Position numbers and translations under genes: made by a program
Shown here: piece by piece, positions 9,338 to 18,402 of the stretch
Layout: the number at the start of each line of letters is the position of its first letter
Position numbering within the stretch: the stretch's first letter is position 1
The notes under the pieces: model-generated
The model's input: the letters and a program-made list of their open reading frames with translations, nothing else
The model's database searches: none
What the model was told of the DNA's origin: nothing
DNA from: Ruegeria_C sp041537905
GTDB taxonomy: Bacteria > Pseudomonadota > Alphaproteobacteria > Rhodobacterales > Rhodobacteraceae
DNA: 64,000 nucleotides
Reading direction: 5' to 3'
Assembly (NCBI RefSeq): GCF_041537905.1
Contig: NZ_JBGRUO010000001.1
Coordinates: 248,001-312,000, forward strand

Positions 9338-10605
9338 GTGATATCACCCAATCAGGTCCCGTCCTTGCTGCCGATGGCAAGCCGCTCAAGCACAGTCTGA
9401 ACCGCGCGCTCAGGCGGCAGAAGATGCGGGCGATGGCCCTGATCCTGCCTTTGCTGGCCTTTGTCCTGCTCACCTTCATCGTACCGATCGGACAGATGCT
9501 GTTTCGCTCGGTTCAAAACGATATCGTGCAGAATACGCTGCCGCAGACGGTAATCGCGATCCAAGACTGGGATGCGACCAGCGGCGAAGCACCCGACGAG
9601 GCCGCCTTTGCCGCCCTTGCCGCGGATTTCAAGATCGCCGTTGAAAACAAGACCCATACTCGTGTGGGCAGTCGCTTGAATTATGAGACCCCCGGTATCT
9701 CGTCGCTGTTCAGAAAGGCCGGACGAAAGGCCAAGCGATGGGACCTCGAAACCGATGGGCCCTTCAAGGAACAGTTCCTTGAGATCGATGAGGATTGGGG
9801 CGACCCCGCAATATGGCGCACGATTCAGAAATTTTCACCCCCGATCACCAGCGGGTATTTCCTGAATGCCGCCGATATGCAGTTGGGCGATGACGGGGTC
9901 GAGTTCCGGCCCGAGAACCAGCAGATTTATATCACGCTGTTCAAACGAACGCTGTTCATGTCGCTGGTCATCATGGGGTCCTGCATCCTGCTGGGCTATC
10001 CGGTGGCCTGGCTGCTGGCAAACCTGCCCTCTGCCAAGGCGAATGTGCTGCTGATCCTGGTGCTGTTACCGTTCTGGACGTCGCTGCTGGTGCGAACATC
10101 GGCTTGGAAAGTGATGTTGCAGCAGCAGGGTGTGATCAACGACACGCTGGTCTGGCTGGGCCTGGTGGCCGACGAGTCGCGGCTGGTGATGATCAACAAC
10201 CAGTTCGGCACCATCGTCGCAATGACCCATATCCTGCTGCCCTTCATGATCCTGCCGATGTATTCGGTGATGCAGACCATCCCGCCCACCTATCTGCGCG
10301 CGGCCAAGTCGCTGGGGGCCACCAACTGGACAGCCTTCTGGCGGGTCTATTTCCCGCAATCGGTGCCCGGCATCGGGGCGGGCTCGATCCTGGTCTTCAT
10401 TCTGGCCATTGGCTACTACATCACGCCCGAACTGGTCGGCGGCACCAAGGGTGTCTTTATCTCGAACCGGATTGCCTTCCACATCTCGTCATCACTGAAC
10501 TGGGGGTTGGCCGCCGCGCTTGGCACCATCCTGCTGGCTGCGGTCCTCATCCTCTATTGGGCCTATGACAAGATCGTCGGCATCGACAACGTAAAGCTGG
10601 GATAA
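9334..10605 (+). CDS. ABC transporter permease (PotB-like) with large periplasmic insert
   Basis: 423 aa. One membrane helix near residues 34-55, then about 140 soluble residues, then the MetI-type permease core (TM helices from about residue 208). The EAA loop reads YLRAAKSLGATNWTAFWRVYFPQ. Typical PotB is about 280-300 aa; the extra length lies in the segment after TM1 (DWDATSGEAPDEAAF to QIYITLF), probably periplasmic. Pairs with the next gene to form the transmembrane channel. ATG overlaps the DUF1330 stop. Confidence 0.9.
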   Translation: MSDITQSGPVLAADGKPLKHSLNRALRRQKMRAMALILPLLAFVLLTFIVPIGQMLFRSVQNDIVQNTLPQTVIAIQDWDATSGEAPDEAAFAALAADFKIAVENKTHTRVGSRLNYETPGISSLFRKAGRKAKRWDLETDGPFKEQFLEIDEDWGDPAIWRTIQKFSPPITSGYFLNAADMQLGDDGVEFRPENQQIYITLFKRTLFMSLVIMGSCILLGYPVAWLLANLPSAKANVLLILVLLPFWTSLLVRTSAWKVMLQQQGVINDTLVWLGLVADESRLVMINNQFGTIVAMTHILLPFMILPMYSVMQTIPPTYLRAAKSLGATNWTAFWRVYFPQSVPGIGAGSILVFILAIGYYITPELVGGTKGVFISNRIAFHISSSLNWGLAAALGTILLAAVLILYWAYDKIVGIDNVKLG

Positions 10606-10610
10606 CCGGA

Positions 10611-11819
10611 ATGGCACTTACCCCCGTCACACCAAGCTCGACCTCGTTCACCGCCAGCACAACCGCCATCGCTGGCGCCATCGCGGGTCTTCTTGTCGGA
10701 ACCTCCCAGGGCAACGCGTTTCTGGGCGTTATCATCGGCGCGGCGCTGCTGGCAGCAGTCACGGTTGTGGTACTGCAGATGCGTGACCGCGAAAAACCGG
10801 TCCGCTGGATCATCCTCGCCGGATTCGCGCTGGTCGGGTTCCTCATGGGCGGGCTGTCGGCCGGGATCATCGGCGCGCTGTTCGGCTGGTTCTTTGGCTG
10901 GTTCATCTTCTGGATCGGAGAAACCCGCTACCGCGCGACGCTGGTGCCCTATCTGACACCGGGGCAGGTGCTGTGGCATTATGGCTTCCGGGTGATTTGC
11001 GGCGCGATCTTCGTCTTTCTGATCACCCCCATTCTGGTGGTGCTGCCGCTATCCTTCAACGCACAGGATTTCTTTACCTTCACACCGGAAATGCTGCGGC
11101 TCGACCCCGCAGGCTATTCGCTGAAGCACTACCAGGATTTCTTCACCAATCAGGACTGGCAGCGTTCTTTCCGCAATTCGCTCATCATCGCGCCCATCGC
11201 GACGGTGATCTCGGTCACCCTGGGCACGCTGGCCGCCATCGGCCTGAGCCAGAGCCATGTGCCGGGGCGCCGTGCGATCATGGCCATCCTGATCTCGCCG
11301 ATGATCGTGCCGCTGATCATCTCGGCCACAGGGATGTTCTTTTTCTACTCGCAAATCGGTCAGATTCTTGAGAACAATCTGGGCCTTTCCAAGACTTTTG
11401 TCGGATATGTGAAAGTCGTTCTGGCCCATGCGGTGCTTGGCATTCCCTTCGTGATCATCACCGTGACCGCCACGTTGGTGGGCTTTGACCGGTCGCTGAC
11501 ACGCGCCGCCGCCAATATGGGTGCCGGTCCCGTCACCACCTTCTTCCGGGTGCAGATGCCGCTGATCCTGCCCGGCGTGATCTCGGGCGGGCTGTTTGCC
11601 TTCATCACCTCGTTTGACGAGGTGGTCGTGGTGCTGTTTGTCGGCTCGGCCCGGCAAAAGACACTGCCCTGGCAGATGTTCACCGGGCTGCGCGAGCAGA
11701 TTTCACCGACGATCCTGGCGGTGGCAACGATCCTTGTCGTGATCTCGATCGCGCTGCTGACCACGGTCGAGCTGCTGCGCCGCCGGTCGGAACGGCTGCG
11801 TGGCATCACCCCAAGCTGA
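10611..11819 (+). CDS. ABC transporter permease (PotC-like) with extra N-terminal membrane domain
   Basis: 402 aa. The C-terminal 280 residues are a standard PotC-type permease; the EAA-loop equivalent reads LTRAAANMGAGPVTTFFRVQMPL. The first about 105 residues are additional: Gly/Ala-rich hydrophobic stretches (IAGAIAGLLVGTSQGNAFLG, IIGAALLAAVTVVVLQM, FALVGFLMGGLSAGIIGALF) that suggest three or four further helices. Begins 5 nt after the PotB-like stop. Last gene of the operon, convergent with the transglycosylase 5 bp away. Confidence 0.9.
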   Translation: MALTPVTPSSTSFTASTTAIAGAIAGLLVGTSQGNAFLGVIIGAALLAAVTVVVLQMRDREKPVRWIILAGFALVGFLMGGLSAGIIGALFGWFFGWFIFWIGETRYRATLVPYLTPGQVLWHYGFRVICGAIFVFLITPILVVLPLSFNAQDFFTFTPEMLRLDPAGYSLKHYQDFFTNQDWQRSFRNSLIIAPIATVISVTLGTLAAIGLSQSHVPGRRAIMAILISPMIVPLIISATGMFFFYSQIGQILENNLGLSKTFVGYVKVVLAHAVLGIPFVIITVTATLVGFDRSLTRAAANMGAGPVTTFFRVQMPLILPGVISGGLFAFITSFDEVVVVLFVGSARQKTLPWQMFTGLREQISPTILAVATILVVISIALLTTVELLRRRSERLRGITPS

Positions 11820-11824
11820 AACGC

Positions 11825-13135
11825 CTAGCGCAAGCGTTCCAGCAACCGGGGTGAGGCGTAACCGTCCGGCACAAGCCCGTTGGCCGTCTGGTAGGACCGC
11901 ACCGCATTGATGGTCAACGGACCGACCCGCCCGTCGATCTTCTGTGTGTCGAACCCAGCCCCGGTAAGGCGGCGCTGCAATTCCTTGCGTTCCGAGAAGG
12001 TCAGCGCACGGTCGCCGCGTGGCCAGTCCGCCGCAATCGCAGGGCCACCTGCGATACGATCCGCCAGATAGCCGACCCCGATCACATAGGCGTCGGCAGT
12101 GTTGTACTTTTCCAGCACCGCGAAATTGTCGAAGATCATAAAGGCCGCGCCCTGAGCCCCCGCAGGCAGCAGGATCGACGCGGCACCGTGATCGGGCACC
12201 GGCTTGCCGGACACATCCATCACACCCGCCGCCGCCCAATCAGACGGCGACCGGGTCAGATCGCGGCGCGCCTGGGCATAGTCGAACCCTTTGGGCAAAA
12301 GCACCTCGACACCCCAGGGCTGCCCCTTGGTCCAGCCGAACCCGGCCAGGTAAGCTGCGGTCGAGGCCAGTGCGTCACGCGGATCGTCGGACCAGATATC
12401 GCGTTTGCCATCACCGGTGAAATCCACCGCGTAGCGATGGTAGGAACTGGGCATAAACTGCGTATGACCCATCGCCCCGGCCCAACTGCCCTTCATGCCG
12501 CGTGCCGACACATCGCCGGATTCGAGTATCTGCAACGCCGCCACGAGCTCAGCCTCAAAAAACTCCGACCGGCGCGTGTCATGGGCCAGCGTGGCCAGTG
12601 AGCGGATCGTGTTGTTGCTGCCGCGAAACGCGCCGAACGAGCTCTCCAGCCCCCAGATCGCGGTGACCACCTCTTTTTCGACACCATACTGCGCCTCGAT
12701 CTGCGACAGCGCTGTGGCATGTTTGGCCAATGCCGCGCGCCCGTTCTTGACCCGCGAGGTCGAGACCGCGCTATCGAGATACTGCCAGATCGTTTTGCTG
12801 AATTCCGACTGGTTGCGGTCAAGCCGCACCACATCCGGGTCGATGGTCACGTTGGCAAACGCCGCGTCGAGCGTTCCAACACTGATGCCCTGCTCCAAAG
12901 CTCGGCCACGGAAGCCCGACAGCCACAGCGCGAAAGGGTCGTTTGACGCGGCCACCTGCACGACCTCCTGCCCGATCTTAGGCACCGGGCGTGCCACGGG
13001 CCGCAGCGATGTGGTGACCGAAGCCAGTTGAAAAGATGCCTGTTTGTCGGGGTCATGCGGCGTTTCCGCCGACGCATGTGTTGACCCCAATGCCGCCATA
13101 ATGGTTCCGACGGCGCCCGATTTCCAGTTTATCAT
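11825..13135 (-). CDS. Lytic murein transglycosylase (MltB type) with peptidoglycan-binding domain
   Basis: 436 aa with an N-terminal signal sequence (through STHASA). The SLT_2/MltB domain contains the catalytic Glu in AIWGLESSFGAFRG and the family strings AGAMGHTQFMPSSY and DGKRDIWSDDPRDALASTA. The C-terminal 60 residues are a peptidoglycan-binding helical repeat (LQRRLTGAGFDTQKIDGRVG, then YQTANGLVPDGYAS). It cleaves the glycan strand to 1,6-anhydromuropeptides in the periplasm. The ATG at 13135 is the first one giving a signal peptide; the frame is open further upstream but shadows the regulator gene. Confidence 0.92.
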   Translation of the reverse strand: MINWKSGAVGTIMAALGSTHASAETPHDPDKQASFQLASVTTSLRPVARPVPKIGQEVVQVAASNDPFALWLSGFRGRALEQGISVGTLDAAFANVTIDPDVVRLDRNQSEFSKTIWQYLDSAVSTSRVKNGRAALAKHATALSQIEAQYGVEKEVVTAIWGLESSFGAFRGSNNTIRSLATLAHDTRRSEFFEAELVAALQILESGDVSARGMKGSWAGAMGHTQFMPSSYHRYAVDFTGDGKRDIWSDDPRDALASTAAYLAGFGWTKGQPWGVEVLLPKGFDYAQARRDLTRSPSDWAAAGVMDVSGKPVPDHGAASILLPAGAQGAAFMIFDNFAVLEKYNTADAYVIGVGYLADRIAGGPAIAADWPRGDRALTFSERKELQRRLTGAGFDTQKIDGRVGPLTINAVRSYQTANGLVPDGYASPRLLERLR

Positions 13136-13197
13136 CTGAATTATCCCGTTTGCCTGCTCGCGCGAAGTGTACCGCGAAACCGGCCACGGACAAAGCG

Positions 13198-13917
13198 TCA
13201 GTCTGCGGTTTTGCAATCTTCCGCTGTGTGGAAGGGCTGGGCGCGCAGATGCGCCAGCGCATCGCGCAACAGAGCAATGCGCCGGGGACGGAAGGATTGG
13301 CCGGTCAGAACCAGATCGCGCATCCGGTCCAACCGAAAGACCCGAAAGTCGCGACGCAGATGGCACCACGCGATCAACACGCTGGAGCGGTCCATATAGA
13401 CGATCGACAACGGATCGACGCTGCGTTCGGTCCCGGCGCCATGCACATCCGTATAGCCGAACGCCACCGATTGCTCGTCCCACGTGGCCTGCCGCAACAC
13501 GCTCACATCAATGCTGGGCGGTGCAGGCCGGTCGAAGCGTGACGCCGTCAGCACCGCATGGCTCAACCGATGGGATTGCCGCGCAGGCAGACGGCCCTGC
13601 AGCTTCCGCAGCGCCTGCGACGCGGCCGAGGACAGAGTCGGATCGCCGATCTGTTCGACCTCCCGCAGTCCCAGAACCAGCGCCTCAAGCTCGTCATCGG
13701 TGAAGCCCAGCGGCGGCAGGGTCGCGTCCTCGATCAGGGTAAAGCCGAACCCCGCCTCGCCATCGATCACCGCGCCCAGCCCGCGCAACGCGTCGATATC
13801 GCGATGCACGGTTCGCGGCGACACATCCAAATCGTGGGCCAGTTGCACTGATGTCCGCGGCGACGGGCCAGAGCGCAGCGCCTGCATCAATTGGAAAAGC
13901 CGGGCAGTTCGGGACAT
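13198..13917 (-). CDS. HTH/WYL-domain transcriptional regulator (YafY-like)
   Basis: 239 aa. DeoR-type winged helix at the N-terminus (RTARLFQLMQALRSG, LAHDLDVSPRTVHRDIDALR) followed by a WYL-type sensor region (SVAFGYTDVHGAGTERSVDP, SVLIAWCHLRRDFRVFRLDRM). These regulators sense ligands or nucleic acid through the WYL fold. Divergently transcribed from the GST-like gene across 110 bp, which suggests it controls that gene and itself. A second YafY-like regulator lies at 59078. Confidence 0.85.
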   Translation of the reverse strand: MSRTARLFQLMQALRSGPSPRTSVQLAHDLDVSPRTVHRDIDALRGLGAVIDGEAGFGFTLIEDATLPPLGFTDDELEALVLGLREVEQIGDPTLSSAASQALRKLQGRLPARQSHRLSHAVLTASRFDRPAPPSIDVSVLRQATWDEQSVAFGYTDVHGAGTERSVDPLSIVYMDRSSVLIAWCHLRRDFRVFRLDRMRDLVLTGQSFRPRRIALLRDALAHLRAQPFHTAEDCKTAD

Positions 13918-14027
13918 CGGGCTGAGCACTCCGCAGGCTGGGATGATCGAGATTACCTTAGGCCTGATGCCAGAAACTGTCATCAGGTCACTTTACCCTT
14001 CGGTATGTCCCGCTTTGGAGTGCTTCG

Positions 14028-14726
14028 ATGTTGACCCTGCTCACCTACCCCGCCGCGTTCGGCCAGTTCAGCGTCAGCCCGTTCTGCGTCAAGGCGGCCT
14101 ATATGCTGCACCTGTCGGGGCAGCGTTGGCAGCGCTCTGATCTGCTGAACCCTGCCAAGATGCCCCACCGCAAGCTGCCGGTGCTGCGCACGCCGGAAAG
14201 GCTGTTGCCCGACAGTGACGGCATCCGCGCCTGGCTGGAAGCGCAGGGAACGGATTTCGACGCCGGGCTAAACGATGTGCAAAAAGGCCAGTCCCGCGCC
14301 CTTTGCCGAATGGCCGAGGATCACCTCTATTTCCATATCGTGCTGGACCGTTGGGGCAATGATCAGGTCTGGCCGATCCTGCGTGAGGCCTTCTTCCGCG
14401 AGGTTCCGAAGCTGATCCGGGGGCCTGTGTCTGGCGCGGTTCGCAAGTCGGTGCTGAAAGGGTTGGACAGTCAGGGCGTCGCCCGCTTCTCCGAACCCGA
14501 GCGACTGGACCGGGTCGAGCAGGACCTGCAGGCGATCAGCGCCTTTCTGGCGGAAGGCCCGTTTTTGTTGGGCGAGGCACCCAGTTCCGCCGATCTGAGC
14601 GTTGCGCCCATTCTGGGCGCCATGCGCGCCACGCCTATCGACACGAAACTGCGCCTGCGCATTGCCAATGACCCGCTTCTTGCGGGATATGTGGATCGTG
14701 TGGATCAGACGATTGGCTTGCCGTGA
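14028..14726 (+). CDS. Glutathione S-transferase-like protein
   Basis: 232 aa. N-terminal thioredoxin-like domain (LTLLTYPAAFGQFSVSPFCVKAAYML, with MPHRKLPVL the cis-Pro segment) and a C-terminal all-helical domain with GST motif FLLGEAPSSADLSVAPIL. Substrate unknown. It faces the WYL regulator and overlaps the DUF1801 gene start by 4 nt. Confidence 0.8.
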   Translation: MLTLLTYPAAFGQFSVSPFCVKAAYMLHLSGQRWQRSDLLNPAKMPHRKLPVLRTPERLLPDSDGIRAWLEAQGTDFDAGLNDVQKGQSRALCRMAEDHLYFHIVLDRWGNDQVWPILREAFFREVPKLIRGPVSGAVRKSVLKGLDSQGVARFSEPERLDRVEQDLQAISAFLAEGPFLLGEAPSSADLSVAPILGAMRATPIDTKLRLRIANDPLLAGYVDRVDQTIGLP

Positions 14727-15109
14727 CACCCTTTCAGTCCCCAAAGGTCGAAGATGCCTTTGCCGCCTTTCCCTCATCGGCGCAGGACGGCCTGCTGCGC
14801 CTGCGTGACCTGATCTTTGATACGGCGGCGCAACTTCCGGACCCTGCGACGCTCAGCGAAGAGCTGAAATGGGGCCAGCCCGCCTATCTCACGCCCAAAG
14901 GCACGACGATCCGGCTTGGTGTTCCGAAACAGGCGCAATTCGGGCTGTTCGTGCACTGCCAGACGCGGTTGATTTCGGAGTTTTCCCAGACCTTTCCGGG
15001 CATCGACCGGATCGAAGGCACCCGTGCGCTGTTGTTTGATGACTTGGGTGAGATTTCGCCCGAACGACATGGCTGGCTGATCGCCCGCGCGCTGACCTAT
15101 CACGTTTGA
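14723..15109 (+). CDS. DUF1801 domain protein
   Basis: 128 aa; contains the DUF1801 (YdhG-like) pattern TLSEELKWGQPAYLTPKGTTIRLGV and FVHCQTRLISEF. Function unknown. GTG start within the upstream stop (GTGA), so coupled with the GST-like gene. Its last 10 bases overlap the 3' end of rnr on the other strand. Confidence 0.8.
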   Translation: MTPFQSPKVEDAFAAFPSSAQDGLLRLRDLIFDTAAQLPDPATLSEELKWGQPAYLTPKGTTIRLGVPKQAQFGLFVHCQTRLISEFSQTFPGIDRIEGTRALLFDDLGEISPERHGWLIARALTYHV

Positions 15110-17358
15110 CGGCGTTTGCGGGTCAGTTTGCGATCCAGCTTATCGCGCTTCTTCTTGCCCTTGACCGCCTTGCGCCGCGCACCGCGACCGGCAGGCGCAC
15201 GCGCGCGCGGCATCGCCTGATCCTCGATCGATAGCAGCTCCAGCTCCAGCCCGCCGGTCACCGGCGTGGCTTGCGCCAGCCGCACACTCACCCGCTGGCC
15301 GATGGCGATGATCAGCCCGGTATCCGCCCCCATCAGCGTCCCCGCCTCGCGGTCGAAATGGAAAAACTCCCGCCCCAGAGAGCGCACCGGCACCAGCCCG
15401 TCCGCGCCGGTCTCGTCCAGCTTCACGAAAGCCCCGAACCGCGCGATCCCGCTGATCCGACCGGTGAATTCATTGCCCACCCGCTCGCTCAGATAAGCGG
15501 CCAGATAGCGGTCGGTGGTGTCGCGTTCAGCCATCATCGAGCGGCGCTCGGTATCCGAGATATGGTTGGCGGTCTCTTCCAGCCGGTCGATCTCGTCCGG
15601 TTGCAAACCGTCCTTGCCCCAGCCATGGGCCGAAATCAGCGAGCGGTGCACGATCAGGTCGGAATAGCGCCGGATCGGTGAGGTGAAATGCGCGTAGTTC
15701 TTGAGTGCCAGGCCAAAATGACCATAGTTTTCAGGGCTGTAATAGGCCTGCGCCATCGACCGAAGCGTGCTGAGATTGATCAGTTCTGCGTCTTCGGTCC
15801 CGGCGGCGGCATTGAGCAGCGCATTTAGATGCCGGGTCTGCAAGACCTGCCCCTTGGCGAGGTTCAAGCCAGCCGCCTGTGCGGTTTCTCGCAAGCTCTC
15901 CAGTTTTTCGGGCGCGGGTTCCTCATGCACCCGAAACAGCAAAGGCGAGCGTTTGGCGATAAGCGTTTCAGCGGCGGCCACGTTGGCAAGCACCATGAAT
16001 TCCTCGATCAGCCTATGGGCGTCCAGCCGGTCGCGGAAGGCCACGCTTTCGACCTCACCCGCTTCATTCAGCACGATCTTGCGCTCTGGCAGATCCAGAT
16101 CCAGCGGCTGGCGCGCCTGACGCGCCGCGACCAGCGCATTGTAGGCGGCATAGAGCGGTTTCAGAACCGGCTCCAACAGCGGCCCGGTGCGATCATTGGG
16201 ACTACCATCGATGGCCTCCTGCACCTCGGCATAGTGCAGCGAGGCGGCCGAGCGCATCAGGCCGCGCACGAACCGGTGCCCGATCTTGTTGCCCTCTGCA
16301 TCGATCTGCATCCGCACCGCGATACAGGCACGCGGGACACCTTCATGGAGGGAACACAGATCGCCCGACAGGCGATCCGGCAGCATCGGCACGACGCGGT
16401 CGGGGAAATAGCTGGAATTGCCGCGCTTGCGCGCCTCGCGATCCAGCGCGCTGCCGGGCCGGACGTAAGCGGCCACATCGGCAATCGCCACCCAGATCAC
16501 ATGGCCGCCGGGGTTTTTGGGATCATCATCACCATGGGCGTAGCAGGCATCGTCATGATCGCGCGCATCCGCCGGGTCGATGGTCAGTAGAGGCATGTCG
16601 CGCAGGTCTTCGCGCCCGCTCAACCCAACGGGTTTGGCCCTGTCGGCCTCGGCGATCACCGCATCGGGGAAATCGTCAGGGATACCATGCTGGTGGATGG
16701 CGATCAGCGACACAGCCTTGGGCGCGCTGGGGTCGCCGAGGCGTTCAACGATGCGGGCCTTGGGCAGGCCCAGCCGCCCCTTTGGACCGGCTTGTTCGGC
16801 CTCGACCAGCTCGCCATCCCTGGCGCTCAGAGTCGCACCATCGGAAACCAGCCATTCGGTGCCCGCAGCCTTGTCGATCGGCACGATCCGCCCACCTTCG
16901 GCACCTTTGCGGAAAACGCCCAGAACCCGGCGCGGATTGGTGCCGATCCGGCGGATCAGGCGCGCCTCGTAATTATGGTCTTCTTCATGCACGACGCTCA
17001 GCCGTGCCAGAATGCGATCGCCCTCGCCCAACGCCGGGTCAGAGGCGCGCGGGATGATCAGAACCACCGGCTCGACCCCTTCGCCATGCCACTCAAGCGG
17101 ACGCGCAAAGAGGTCGCCATCGTCGTTCGGGGCCTTGACCTGCAAGACACTCACCGGCGGCAGCCTATCAGGGTCGCGATAAGTCTTTTTGCGCTTCTCC
17201 AGATGGCCCTCTGCCTCAAGCTCTTTCAGCACGCGCTTGAGGTCGATCCGGTCAGACCCCTTGATGCCAAAAGCCTTGGCAATATCGCGTTTCGAGGTAA
17301 GGGTCGGATGCGCCGAGATCCAGTCGAGGATCTCCTGCTTGGAGGGAATTCGCGTCAT
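15100..17358 (-). CDS. rnr: Ribonuclease R
   Basis: 752 aa 3'-5' exoribonuclease. Order: N-terminal helix-turn-helix (KQEILDWISAHPTLTSKRDI), OB/cold-shock region, RNB catalytic domain with the metal-binding Asp cluster LTIDPADARDHDDACYA and the SPIRRYSDLIVHR motif, S1 domain (FTGRISGIARFGAFVKLDET) and a Lys/Arg-rich tail. It degrades structured RNA and takes part in rRNA/tmRNA quality control. Length and tail are normal for the family. Confidence 0.97.
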   Translation of the reverse strand: MTRIPSKQEILDWISAHPTLTSKRDIAKAFGIKGSDRIDLKRVLKELEAEGHLEKRKKTYRDPDRLPPVSVLQVKAPNDDGDLFARPLEWHGEGVEPVVLIIPRASDPALGEGDRILARLSVVHEEDHNYEARLIRRIGTNPRRVLGVFRKGAEGGRIVPIDKAAGTEWLVSDGATLSARDGELVEAEQAGPKGRLGLPKARIVERLGDPSAPKAVSLIAIHQHGIPDDFPDAVIAEADRAKPVGLSGREDLRDMPLLTIDPADARDHDDACYAHGDDDPKNPGGHVIWVAIADVAAYVRPGSALDREARKRGNSSYFPDRVVPMLPDRLSGDLCSLHEGVPRACIAVRMQIDAEGNKIGHRFVRGLMRSAASLHYAEVQEAIDGSPNDRTGPLLEPVLKPLYAAYNALVAARQARQPLDLDLPERKIVLNEAGEVESVAFRDRLDAHRLIEEFMVLANVAAAETLIAKRSPLLFRVHEEPAPEKLESLRETAQAAGLNLAKGQVLQTRHLNALLNAAAGTEDAELINLSTLRSMAQAYYSPENYGHFGLALKNYAHFTSPIRRYSDLIVHRSLISAHGWGKDGLQPDEIDRLEETANHISDTERRSMMAERDTTDRYLAAYLSERVGNEFTGRISGIARFGAFVKLDETGADGLVPVRSLGREFFHFDREAGTLMGADTGLIIAIGQRVSVRLAQATPVTGGLELELLSIEDQAMPRARAPAGRGARRKAVKGKKKRDKLDRKLTRKRRQT

Positions 17359-17404
17359 GTTCTCGGCCTAGCACGGCCAGATGGCGACGTCATGGACAAA
17401 ACGA

Positions 17405-17980
17405 TCAGCCCGTCAGATCAGCCACCGTATCCACATCGCGCAAGCTGTCGATCTGTGCGATCCGCTGACCGGGCAGCGTGGCAAGCGTGTCTTGCAGCGC
17501 ATCGGCGCTGGACCAGCGGACGCCCTCAAACGCCATGGGTGAGATTGCCGCCACCCGCCGCGCGCCCACCAACCAGTAGCCACCATCAGGGGCCGGGCCA
17601 AAGACCCAGTCCCGATGGCCCAGCGCGCGGAAGGCGCGGGCAATATGAGCACGATCTATGCCCGGAATATCCGCTCCGATCACGCAGACCGGACCGCGTG
17701 GCATCACCCGCAACATCCGCCCCATCCGCGCACCCAGATCGCCGCGCCCCTGCGGCGCGCGCGCCAGATCGGCGGGCCAGACGCGGCTCTGCATACCCTC
17801 ACGATCCGGCGACACCACCAGCACGATGCGCCAGCGCGGATCGCGCAGGCGGCGGATCAGGCGGCGCGTTTGATGCCGGAACCACCAGGCCGCACCAACC
17901 ATGCCGATATCGCGACCCAGCCGGGTCTTGACCCGGCCCGGGCGCGGTTCCTTGACCATGATGACCAGAGTGGGCCTCAC
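17405..17980 (-). CDS. DUF2064 / TIGR04282 glycosyltransferase-fold protein
   Basis: 191 aa. The start VIMVKEPRPGRVKTRLGRDIG and the internal VCVIGADIPGIDRAHI and FGPAPDGGYWLVG are hallmarks of this nucleotide-diphosphosugar-transferase-like family; its substrate is not established. GTG start inside the upstream stop codon (GTGA), GGAG upstream. Third gene of the dapE-GNAT-DUF2064 overlapping operon. Confidence 0.85.
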   Translation of the reverse strand: MRPTLVIMVKEPRPGRVKTRLGRDIGMVGAAWWFRHQTRRLIRRLRDPRWRIVLVVSPDREGMQSRVWPADLARAPQGRGDLGARMGRMLRVMPRGPVCVIGADIPGIDRAHIARAFRALGHRDWVFGPAPDGGYWLVGARRVAAISPMAFEGVRWSSADALQDTLATLPGQRIAQIDSLRDVDTVADLTG

Positions 17981-18402
17981 GTAAGCTCCATCACCATGTC
18001 GCGGTGGTCCAGACCTGCGTCCAGATAAACCGGCCCGACAGCGCGAAATCCCAGCTTTTCATAAAACCTGATGGCCGGGACCTGCGCGCCCAGCTTCACC
18101 TTGGTGGTCCCCTCCTGCGCCTGCGCCACCGTGACGGCATGCCGAACCAGCGCCGCGCCAAGCCCGGTGCCGCGCGCTTGCGCCAGCACACAAAGCCGCC
18201 CGATCTTGGCGAAGTCATCCTCGAAGACCACACGCGCCGCACCAATGGGGTGCGCGCCATCACGGGCGAGCAGATGCACGGCAACCGCATCCAGCTCATC
18301 CTGTTCCAGATCAACCGGTATGCCCTGCTCCTCAACAAAGACCGCATAGCGCAGAGCGAAACAGGGGGCCGGATCTTCGACCATCTCGATTTGAAAACTC
18401 AT
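17977..18402 (-). CDS. GNAT family N-acetyltransferase
   Basis: 141 aa resembling the ElaA/YjcF group: CFALRYAVFVEEQGIPVDLE at the N-terminus, acetyl-CoA loop LCVLAQARGTGLGAALVRHA and the C-terminal strand AIRFYEKLGFRAVGPVYLD. Acceptor unknown. Overlaps dapE and the DUF2064 gene by 4 nt on either side, so it is translated with them. Confidence 0.88.
   Translation of the reverse strand: MSFQIEMVEDPAPCFALRYAVFVEEQGIPVDLEQDELDAVAVHLLARDGAHPIGAARVVFEDDFAKIGRLCVLAQARGTGLGAALVRHAVTVAQAQEGTTKVKLGAQVPAIRFYEKLGFRAVGPVYLDAGLDHRDMVMELT

Noticed and set aside
13136..13483. Upstream extension of the lytic transglycosylase
   Set aside because: It overlaps the WYL regulator and would bury the signal peptide.
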